From positions 1 to 16,099 of the forward strand of contig JACKQL020000286.1 of assembly GCA_018296165.2 (NCBI GenBank): 16,099 nucleotides of DNA. Reading direction: 5' to 3'. Below are positions 8,899-16,099 of the stretch, piece after piece. The stretch comes from Termitomyces sp. T153. Lineage: Eukaryota > Basidiomycota > Agaricomycetes > Agaricales > Lyophyllaceae. Within the stretch, counting starts at the first letter, position 1. Every line of letters starts with the position of its first letter. The position numbers were made by a program, and so were the translations under genes. The notes under the pieces were generated by a model. That model did no database searches. It saw only the letters and a program-made list of their open reading frames with translations, and was not told where the DNA came from.

Positions 8899-9175
8899 TG
8901 TTGTAAGGATTGAATTTTTTTCTACAGGAAAATAACTATGGGGCCAATAATCTATATGCCCTCTCTATTTTCATTATTTAAAATATATCATTGTTCTTTA
9001 TCTACATATGACATTTCATATGCCCCTTTTTTATCTGTATTTTGATTGGACATTCAAGTATTCAACATTCTTGTCTCTTTATTACAATGTTTCTTTTTTC
9101 TTTACCTGCACATTATCTTCCTTTGTGCATTGACCCAATGCTATTTACACATACTCACTAGAAAAGATTTCAACA
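8899..9175 (-). repeat. Candidate 5' LTR of Copia A
   Basis: On the - strand this 277-bp stretch begins TGTTGAAATC and ends CTTACAACA, giving short inverted ends TGTTG/CAACA as in Copia LTRs. It ends 40 nt before the gag start codon. It contains a TATA-like ATAAAAAAGG (- strand, near 9025-9035). The partner LTR is not in the window, so the ends rest on the terminal motif and on the spacing to gag alone. Confidence 0.5.
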
Positions 9176-9363
9176 TGCCCAACTATCTCTTAAACACAAA
9201 AAACATGAGCTGGTGATTGGCCCTTAAATATACATGAACACATGTGTATATTTACAATAGGAGGCAGATATAAAGTACATAACAAATCACAAGAGTTTAA
9301 TTATAAACATTGTATGCAAGGGGACTAACAAGTAGCAGGCAGTGCAGCTAGAGAGAGCATCCT
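9176..9363. other. AT-rich intergenic stretch
   Basis: This is the flank outside the Copia A 5' LTR. I find no coding sequence or clear repeat here. It contains a short palindromic patch (ATACATGAACACATGTGTAT near 9230-9250). If the LTR call is right, the first five bases (tgccc) would be its target-site duplication. Confidence 0.35.
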
Positions 9364-9510
9364 TCACAGATGAAATTCAAGACATATTTCTCTCCAGCAA
9401 CAGGTTGCTATCTTTTTATATACTTGTGTTACTAGCTTATCAAGTTGATATGTTGGAGAAAGATTCCAGCATGCCAATGCAACTATTTCCAAGTATGTAA
9501 TATCATGCTT
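9364..9510 (-). pseudogene. Unidentified - strand coding fragment
   Basis: An open - strand stretch ending at a TGA (9366-9364) reads as ordinary globular protein (ITYLEIVALACWNLSPTYQL, then DKLVTQVYKKIAT), unlike the surrounding AT-rich sequence. It may be the 3' end of a host or transposon gene whose earlier parts are too degraded to follow. I do not recognise the family. No start can be assigned, and only about 48 residues are visible. Confidence 0.3.
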
Positions 9511-9624
9511 TGGTCCATTGCCTCTTTGAATGCCATAAAGATATTTCTAATGTAGTCTTACTACTCTTTCCTCTCCTACTTTTTACAATTGATGTTTGCC
9601 TCCCCAATATCAATGACTTCATTC
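9511..9624. other. No recognisable gene
   Basis: This is a short AT-rich stretch between the unidentified fragment and the Myb/SANT-like pseudogene. It may contain degraded upstream coding sequence of the 9364-9510 fragment, but no frame is convincing. Confidence 0.3.
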
Positions 9625-10107
9625 CTAAGTGCATTCAGAACAATCCAAAATGGTTTCTCTTTTTTCAAAAGAGCCATAGGTGCTATAAATAGCACTCAAT
9701 TGCTGCTTGTCCATCAGCTGTTGAACAACACACTCTTCATAACTGCAAAAGTCCTTGTACAAGTTCTCATTTTCTAAGACTGCATAGCTGTCAACTGCAG
9801 AAATATGCTATTTCAGCAGTCCAATAAAGATCACCATGACCTTGTTAGATAATCAATCTTTCTTCAGATTCTGAAATCAGATAATGGCATGCTGCTTGCA
9901 ATTTGGTGTACCTTCAAGCCTAGAGCAAGAAGGAGCAAATAACTTCTGAAAAATAGAGTTGAACTCACACATGGTTCAATGAATGTCTGAAAAACTCTGG
10001 CTGCTACTAGCAATGCAAGTTTTCTTGTGACTTTGTGGTGCAGGAGTCATGGTAGCACTGTATTTGCAAACAAGTGGCATAGGAGTGACAGGTGGAAGTG
10101 AAGTGGT

Positions 10108-10165
10108 CTAGAAAAACATTAGAATAGATATAAAAAAAATAAAAAGAGTGATGCAAGTGCCTAAC
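10108..10165 (-). other. Intron 2 of the Myb/SANT-like pseudogene (58 nt)
   Basis: The donor GTTAGG (10165-10160), a branch-like TCTAATG and the acceptor TTTTTCTAG (ending at 10108) mark an AT-rich 58-nt intron. Joining the exons leaves the reading frame off by one relative to LPPVTPMPL, so an indel or a slightly different junction must be assumed. Confidence 0.5.
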
Positions 10166-10467
10166 CTTTCTTCTTCCTTTACTGGTGTCCAATTTGAATT
10201 CATACCATCACTTTCATCATCACTAGAAGCAAGTTCCTGAGTTGCCTGATAGGCATGTGTACTACAAGCAGTAAAAGGAGCAAGTTAACCAAAAGCTTTC
10301 AGATGAATCCAGCCAACATTAGCAAAAGCCTCAGCTCCAAAATTCTTGTCTACAAATGCATCCTAAGTTCCTTGTTTTTCTAAAATGACTTGAACATTCT
10401 TTTGATCATCTCAAAACCAATCTGAGTAATTGCAAATAGCATTCACAAGCTCATAAGTCATCTTGAG

Positions 10468-10525
10468 CTAATTGATAATATATCAATAGTGTTGAAAATG
10501 AATTATTTTTGAGCTATGTATTCAC
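10468..10525 (-). other. Intron 1 of the Myb/SANT-like pseudogene (58 nt)
   Basis: The donor GTGAAT (10525-10520) and acceptor ATCAATTAG (ending at 10468) flank 58 nt with an in-frame TAG. Removal joins NKYCS directly to LKMTYELVN in frame, restoring the spacing I recall for the family. Confidence 0.65.
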
Positions 10526-10792
10526 ACTACAATACTTGTTTTTACAAGAGTTTGAGGTCTTTGGATCACCCTTGATAATGATTTCATTGACATGGGCAGC
10601 CACTACCATAAATGTTGGCTTCTTGAAAGACATGCCATCACCAGCCTTGGACTTGTGATCAAGAAGGTATTGCAGAAGCCAAGCCTCATCATTTGTGCTT
10701 CAGGATGCATGAGGAATAGACTTTTTTAGAACAGAGATAGAAGTAGAAGAAATTTCAGCCTTATGGCATGCCACATGGCCACTCATAGTCAT

Positions 10793-11467
10793 ACAGAAGT
10801 TAGAGTAACATGTTCTTAATAAGAATGAAAATTGTCACACTTACATCTTGGCATAATCTGAAATAAATATTCTAGTATATTAATAAGCAGAATATTGCAG
10901 ATTTGGAATTCAAATTGCATGCTGAACAGGCTGTTAGGTTATCCATCATTGGTCTGACAAGTTATCAAAGCACACTTTTGTTGCTAGTGCCAGTGTATCA
11001 TTCATTCACTAAAACAAATACAATAACTGAGTTTGTGACAAAAAGTAGTCTAGAACATAAGCATCTCATCAGCTCATCACCACTGGCTCTTTCTTACTCT
11101 TGTTAATAAGTACTTCTGGTGAAACTATATTAATCCATCATATCAAGGCAGTGGGCCCATATAGAGTACTATAATTTTTTCTACCTACTGTATAGTTACA
11201 GTTACTGATGAGTCAGCATAGAAGCTGTGTCTGGGAGTTCCTTTCAATCTAATCCATCTCTTATACTGATTATGAAATCTCCATCATACATAATTAAAGC
11301 CATTATGTTGCACACAAAGCCATCTGAAGCCAGGGCCTTGAGAAATTTAAATCTCATGTAGTAGAGTCACACTTACATGGATAGAGAGCATTTTCCAGCA
11401 AGAGTTGGGTTAAGTCTAAACATTTGATATATGCATTGAGAAGACACAACAAAAAAAATATTCATGC
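10793..11467. other. No recognisable gene
   Basis: This AT-rich stretch separates the Myb/SANT-like pseudogene from the P450 tail. Short peptides on the - strand (for example KRWIRLKGTPRHSFYADSS near 11210-11270) look protein-like but are isolated by stops, and I cannot assign them. The + strand open frame at 10903-11106 has no recognisable motif. Confidence 0.35.
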
Positions 11468-11687
11468 TCAAACATGTTTTATGATCTTGAGTGGAAGTTG
11501 AGCAAATGGGGAAAATAGTACTTGTATATAGCCTGATGACCATAAGTCTTTCCTTGTACTGTGAATGAGTCTTGCCAGGTTTCAAATCTATGTTGAAGAT
11601 TCAGTCATGTAAAAAAAATGCCAAGATACTAATGGCTTCCATAAATGCCAATTTGTGACCAATGCAGATGCAAGGCTCAAAACTAAC
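11468..11687 (-). pseudogene. Cytochrome P450, C-terminal exon only
   Basis: The - strand encodes VSFEPCICIGHKLAFMEAIS, which fits the heme-binding loop of P450s (F-x-x-G-x-R-x-C-x-G followed by a helix with A..E). The thiolate Cys is present. The conserved Gly and Arg appear as Glu and Cys, each explained by one transition. FNIDLKPG and YKERLMVIR follow, then after a one-base shift FAQLPLKIIK and a TGA at 11470-11468, a typical P450 end. P450s are membrane-bound monooxygenases; this copy is only about 70 residues and cannot work. It begins exactly where the Copia B LTR ends, so the upstream exons should lie beyond the right end of the window. Confidence 0.72.
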
Positions 11688-11907
11688 TGTTGAATAGAAT
11701 ATAAGTCTAAATTAGTAGCATAATTAATAAGCAAATTGAGGTCAACTGATTAAACTCTACATATTTCAGACAACCACAATATAATAGTAAACAACTAAGG
11801 TATCATACTACAAATTATGGAGCAAAAAATGAGTAATTAAATGATCAAAAACATAATAGAAAAGGTAATTGAGTAGGTGCAGCACAAGTAAGGAATCTAT
11901 CTCAACA
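11688..11907 (-). repeat. 3' LTR of Copia B (220 bp)
   Basis: On the - strand it begins TGTTGAGATAG and ends CTATTCAACA, giving near-perfect inverted ends. It follows the stop of the Copia B polyprotein (11940-11938) by 30 nt and is directly preceded by a purine tract. Its other end abuts P450 coding sequence, so the adjoining GTTAG (- strand, 11687-11683) is the candidate 5-bp target duplication. No second copy lies in the window. Confidence 0.7.
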
Positions 11908-11915
11908 CTTCCTTT
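11908..11915 (-). other. Polypurine tract of Copia B
   Basis: AAAGGAAG on the - strand lies directly before the LTR start TGTTGAG, as expected for plus-strand priming. Confidence 0.55.
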
Positions 11916-11937
11916 GAATTTATAACCCAATGAAGAG

Positions 11938-14900
11938 TCAAGCCACAATAATAACCATATCCATATTTTTTATAAGACATTCAAGCCTTGGTCAAGATAA
12001 TGTCTTTGTAAATAAGTCAGCAACATTATCTTTTGATAAAATCAGTTCCGGGTTTACATCCTTTTGTTTGACAGCCTTATGAATTCGATAGACCTTTATA
12101 TTGAGATGTTTAATTTTGCTGTGACTATTAGTATTTTTAATGAGTGCAACAGTCATGTTGCTATTGCATTAGACAACAAGAGGTTGGTCCACTCTAATAT
12201 CCACTTCCAACAACCACAAAAACATTTACATTGCCTGTTTTCCTACCTCCAATATACTTATATATTCTACTTAACTTATTGATGTACTGATTCAACTTGT
12301 GTCTTTGTTTTCCAGCTCACTGAACCACCTGCTATTAGCTGATGATTTTCAAGTGTTTAAATTGTTGGCATACAAGGGATTCAAGAATTTATATGGCTCA
12401 ATAACATCACCTTTTTAGTATGTGATAGCAAGCTCTTGTGTGGTCTTTGGATACCAATGAATGGACACATATCTTTGACATACCACATTAAAACCATCAT
12501 TGCAAAAGCCATGTCTGGACATGTTCTGTTAGCAATATAGTTTAATAATTCCAATGCCTTCCAATGTTTGTCCTGTATAAAGTAGGCATCCTTTACAAAA
12601 GTAAGTATAGGTTATGAGTTGGATAGATTGACATTAGAAAGTAGTGGTGTATATTTTAAATTTGTATCTTGCATTTTGAGTGTAGAGAGCACCTTATTAA
12701 TGAGTTGTTTTTGATCAATCATGATGTCATCCATGGATTTGTCAATAATCAGGGATATGCCAAAGACTTTGTTGGGTTTTCTTAAAGTCAGTAATCTTGT
12801 AAGTGCCCTTTAGTTCCTTCTTTGTTAACTCTGCAACCTTGTCAGAAGTTGCTCCATTAATACATCATCTGCATAAGTTGATGATATGATTAATTCAGAT
12901 ACACACATTAGTACAAAATTGGCAATGACCAAGCTTGGTAAATATGCTATTAAGCTTATGAAACCAGTTGTTTCTGTCATTCATTGTGCCATAGATTGTA
13001 TAGTTCATATGTAGAACTTTGTCAACACTTGATAACTTGTAGTGACTTTTGAAGCCCTCTGAAATTTTGAAGTAGTTCTCTTCTTGGAGTTTTGTATTAG
13101 AGTAGGCATCAATGAAATCAATGAGGCCAACTTTGAGTCCACAAGACACAATTGTAATGAGAAGAATTCTGACAGATTTGTATTTGACCATTGCTGCAAA
13201 CAATCCTTTGTAATATTTTTTTAGCCTTTAGGTAAATCTTTTCACCACACTTCTTGCCCTCCTCCTCAATATCAGCCCATCTCCATTGACCTTAATATCA
13301 AATACACACTTTGTTTTGATTATGTTGATACTGGCTGAACATGGTACTGCTATAACAATATTTCTCTCATTTCATTTTGCTATTGATCTTGATATCAAAT
13401 ACACACTTTGTTTTGATTATGTTGATACTGGCTGGACATGGTACTGCTATAACAATATCTCTCTTATTTCATCTTGCTATTTTCTTTTCCATTGCAGGTC
13501 TTCAAAGGTGATGTTTAATAGGATTGTTAGCTTCAGCACATAATAACAGGATGAATCAGTCCTGTGGTTCTAGAGGTAGGCCAACTGACATTGATGCAGG
13601 TGTATCTGAAGCATCAGTGAAATGTTCATCTTTACTGAGGTTTGGTGAGTATTGACAGCTTCCAATCCAATTCAGTGTTAACACCTTTTTTCATGATTAA
13701 TTCTGATTCTGGTTTCTTTGCAGCCAAGTATACAGACTTTTATGAAGCTAGTAGATGGGTGATGCAAGGTCAAGTTTTATGTGGCTCTAAAGAGAGTTTG
13801 AGAAGTTGTATGTTTTTGACTGTTAGTGTTTTCAATATAGAAATTGGAAGTAAAGTTGTAGTTGTATCAACAATAATTTCATCTGGTTCTTTGTTTTTCA
13901 AATTAGCAGGAGTGACATCAAGCTGGTGATTGGCAATGAGAAAGTCATAGTTCTTGTTGTTGTCACTGTTGTTGCTTTTAGTATTGTCCTCTTCCTGATC
14001 GGTGAGAGAACAGTGCCCAGATCCCTCCTCAAATCTAAGATTGTGTGATTATATGATCTCTCAGTCTTGAGTATCAGTACCTGATACATCTCTCAGCTCT
14101 TGATCCCAATAAATCTACCCTTAATAGCATGCTCAGTTAGCTTGCCACTTTCCTATTTCTTTGGAACATAGATGCACATGATGCATTCTCAAACATATAA
14201 GTGTCTGATGTCCTAGAAAACTCCTATCCACACCTCTTCTGGTATAGTGCCTGAGTGACAAGCTGAAAGTGACAAATTTTTGACATAGTCTACAAACTCT
14301 CAGGCTTGAGCCCACCATTTTGAAGGCAGATCTATATCTGCTAGCATGACCTAAAGAGTGCCAGTTGTGACTCCAATCAAAATCAACCTCTCAGCTGTTT
14401 TATTTGACATTAAAGAATATGAAACAGTAAAGTCAGCTACAAGACTCTTTGCAGAAGTAATTTTTCCATAATGTGCTTTAGAATTCTGGTGCATTATCAG
14501 TTCATACAAACACTATCAGCCACCCAGTAATCCTCTCAGACTCCACTTTATACATTTTTGGAGCCTGTAGGCATGTCTTTGCTAAATAATTTGAAAGGAA
14601 AAAGAACTTCATTGTATATACTGCACTTCTAATAGATTTAATGCAAGCTGGTCCCCACAATTAATATTTATAGACTGCAAGACAACCTTTTCAGGAATTG
14701 GATGACTATTATATGATTGCTTCCTCATATTTCCTACAATACACATTGACCTGTTGTGTCAACCTTTGTGATTTTCAGGCCATTAACCAATTTACTTGCT
14801 TTATTTATGTGGTAACACTAAAGTGGGAAAATCTTTGGTGCCATGTCACTGTGTCTATAGGACTTTGGAGTGATCATGCTGTGAATGCCACTAGCATAAG

Positions 14901-15712
14901 TGTAGTAAATGATACTGACACCAGGTACATTCCATTTTTGAATTTGCCAGTGAAGACTTCTGCTTTATTGAAGAAGAAGCAAATCTTTCAATCCTCAAAT
15001 ACTGAGTGCCAGTCTACAAGATCAAGTTTGCTTATGAACATCAAGTTGACTGTCACATTGTATGTATGCAGTGCATCTTTGAAAACCAAAGTATGCTCCT
15101 TGCCATCATTGATGACCTGAATCATGACATTCCTCATTTCTAGAATCATGAAAATTGTGCTTTCTTTTGATAATTGCCCAACTAACTTCACAACAGATTT
15201 ATAGTTAACAAATACCTTGCAACTTTTTAAGAAATGTGTAGTATAGCCTGAGTTCATAAAAGAGCAGGACACATTAGATGGTATATTACCTGCTGAGATT
15301 TAGAGCAAGGCAGAAAAGGGTTGACATAGTGAGACAAAGTATTATAGGGAAAAGATGATCTAGAAATTTCATGTTGATAAATTTTATGCATTTTGTAACA
15401 TTTCAACTCTTCAAACATATTTTGTTGTCTACCTACCTGTACAATGCCTAGTTGTGTGGTGCTCCAAATAGACTCATGTTCCATAAAAATTGACAGGAAA
15501 TCATTTCTTATGCATGAACAATGTCATTGAAAGATGACACCACCAACCAGGCCTTTAACAATCAGGCCTGGAAAAATAAACTCTTCTGCATGATGTTCAA
15601 AAAAGAATTCTTGTTGCATGACAAATATGTAGGTCAATTTTCCAAATGTGAGCCAGCTGAGGTTGTTGATAATTGATTGAGGCCTTTGCCCTTGTTGAGC
15701 CAAATTCTGCAG
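11938..15712 (-). pseudogene. Copia B Gag-Pol polyprotein, decayed
   Basis: Gag traces include LQNLAQQGQ (15712-15686) and a zinc-knuckle relic CYKMHKIYQHEIS (15400-15362) with lost cysteines. The protease site reads FMNSGYTTHF, with catalytic Asp changed to Asn (15254-15252), followed by VINDGKEHTLVFKDALHT and FISKLDLVDWHSVFED. Integrase shows LWGPACIKSI, the second Asp in TDNAPEF (14498-14496) and the Glu in NKTAERLI (14392-14390), then LADIDLPSKWWAQA and GTIPEEVW. After a long linker, RT begins with INIIKT and VFDIKVNGDG. It continues with MVKYKSVRILLITIVSCGLK and VGLIDFIDAY (motif A) and the catalytic YADD (12875-12864). RNase H sequence includes IANRTCPDMAFA and, near the end, SKDNVADLFTKTL. 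The stop is at 11940-11938. Many stops and frameshifts, plus a 97-bp duplication in RT, show the copy is dead. Confidence 0.82.
13285..13478. repeat. 97-bp tandem duplication inside Copia B RT
   Basis: Copies 13285-13381 and 13382-13478 differ at only a few positions, mostly C/T or G/A. The repeated segment encodes the N-terminal RT stretch around INIIKT...VFDIK on the - strand. As 97 is not a multiple of three, the duplication also shifts the frame. Confidence 0.9.
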
Positions 15713-16099
15713 AAAACCTGCATGATGGCACAGAGTTCAAGCCTCTTGACAAGCATATTTGACTTTGTGTCATGTGAATTGTGTTTGTTCTTGACTATAG
15801 TGATAGGCAGGACACTCAATGAGGACAATAAATATGGCTATGAAGAGTTGGAGTCTAAGTCTAGTGATCAGAAATGGATTAGATTGTTTAAAGAGATTGC
15901 AAAGCTCAAGAAAAAAATTAGTCATTCAACATTCATTTTTTTATTGCTAATTGGCCTCTACAGCTTGCAAATCATCTGTGTTCATACACATCACATGTTA
16001 GGCACCTCCACTCCCACCTCCACCTCCACTCCCAACACCACCTCCAGGTTCAGCTGCTAACACTTTATTTGCCTCTGCCCATGCTGCACTCAAACATAC
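15713..16099. other. Right-end stretch, probably Copia B gag or flank
   Basis: No gene can be called with confidence. The - strand has short gag-like or Gly-rich pieces (ANKVLAAEPGGGVGSG near the edge). The + strand has a stretch reading GYEELESKSSDQKWIRLFKE (about 15837-15896) that looks protein-like but has no recognised family. The 5' part of Copia B gag should lie around here. Confidence 0.3.
16003..16045 (+). repeat. CACCTC-type simple repeat
   Basis: Imperfect CACCTC/CACTCC units give a Thr/Pro- or Ser-rich reading on + and a Gly-rich reading on the - strand. It is a microsatellite-like tract. Confidence 0.8.

Larger units (their letters stand above)
6387..9175 (-). mobile_element. Copia A: truncated Ty1/Copia retrotransposon (5' LTR, gag, protease, integrase)
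   Basis: Read on the - strand, the order is a candidate 5' LTR (9175-8899), a 40-nt leader, gag from 8858, zinc knuckle, protease, integrase, and the start of the integrase-RT linker, ending at 6387. The order protease-integrase before RT is diagnostic of Copia. RT, RNase H and the 3' LTR are absent and would be expected left of position 1 if the LTR element at 1-6386 inserted into Copia A. Base composition is AT-richer than in the LTR element. All coding parts carry stops and frameshifts. Confidence 0.82.
9625..10792 (-). pseudogene. Myb/SANT-like DNA-binding protein gene, three exons, decayed
   Basis: The first ATG is at 10792. Exon 1 (10792-10526, 89 codons) has a TGA in place of the first Trp of the helix, followed by STNDEAWLLQYLLDHKSKAG, then FKKPTFMVVAAHVN and PKTSNSCKNKYCS. 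Exon 2 (10467-10166) has LKMTYELVNAICNYSDWF and NFGAEAFANVGWIHLKAFG. Exon 3 (10107 to about 9735, frame open to 9625) has a Pro/Ser-rich linker, then FQNLKKD and SAVDSYAVLENENLYKDF. This layout (tryptophan-rich SANT-like domain, 'NKGW' region, linker, helical C-terminus) matches a Myb/SANT-like family that I recall as abundant in agaricomycetes. About eight in-frame stops, several at expected Trp or Gln positions, and a one-base phase problem at the second junction show it is dead. Such proteins may belong to DNA transposons or be host regulators; the sequence does not decide. Confidence 0.65.
11688..15712 (-). mobile_element. Copia B: second Ty1/Copia retrotransposon, near full-length but decayed
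   Basis: From right to left on the - strand the order is gag remnants (from at least 15712), a broken zinc knuckle, protease, GAG-pre-integrase, integrase, RT, RNase H, purine tract and 3' LTR. It interrupts a P450 gene at the heme loop. It is a different family from Copia A: a different protease context, a different integrase sequence (TDNAPEF against VDAGCE) and different LTR lengths and sequences. The 5' LTR is not visible and probably lies just past the right end. Confidence 0.8.

Noticed and set aside
8899..11907. Copia A and Copia B as one element, with 8899-9175 and 11688-11907 as its two LTRs
   Set aside because: The two repeats share only the TGTTG/CAACA ends, their lengths and interiors differ, and each adjoins a different gag-pol in an arrangement that makes one a 5' and the other a 3' LTR of separate elements.
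13642..15120. + strand open frames over Copia B (13642-13929 and 14698-15120)
   Set aside because: They are antisense to the integrase and linker of Copia B; no independent motifs.

Overview
The window looks like transposon-dense DNA from a basidiomycete fungus, probably an agaricomycete. The evidence is short introns of about 50-58 nt with GT...AG ends, degenerate Ty1/Copia and LTR-element remains, a cytochrome P450 fragment, and two protein families that I recall (from memory, not a search) as repetitive in mushroom genomes. I found no bacterial-type operon, tRNA, rRNA or CRISPR array, and no clearly intact gene.

Positions 1-6386 hold a complete LTR element that starts on the first base of the window. 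It has a 1180-bp left LTR, a 4057-bp interior and an 1149-bp right LTR. Both LTRs run TG...CA and carry a TATA box, and a G-run polypurine tract abuts the right LTR, so the element reads on the + strand. I recognise no reverse transcriptase, integrase or RNase H in the interior, so it looks like a non-autonomous, LARD-like element. Two decayed reading units converge inside it. One is a + strand Pro/Thr-rich ORF that starts 32 nt after the left LTR. The other is a - strand three-exon gene (5025 to 3895) for a basic, coiled-coil-like protein, whose two introns are intact but which has two in-frame TGA codons. The whole element is C-rich on the + strand.

Positions 6387-9175 are the 5' half of a Copia element (Copia A) on the - strand: a 5' LTR, then gag, zinc knuckle, protease and integrase. 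It stops abruptly at the LTR-element boundary, which suggests the LTR element inserted into it. Positions 9176-11467 contain a decayed three-exon Myb/SANT-like DNA-binding protein gene (- strand), a short unidentified - strand coding fragment, and sequence in which I recognise nothing.

Positions 11468-11687 are the last exon of a P450, beginning at the heme-binding loop. It is cut by the 3' LTR (11688-11907) of a second - strand Copia element (Copia B). The decayed gag-protease-integrase-RT-RNase H of Copia B runs from 11938 to at least 15712, and the rest of the P450 should lie to the right of the window. Overall this is a nested graveyard: Copia B in a P450, and an LTR element in Copia A. 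Most inactivating changes look like C-to-T or G-to-A transitions.
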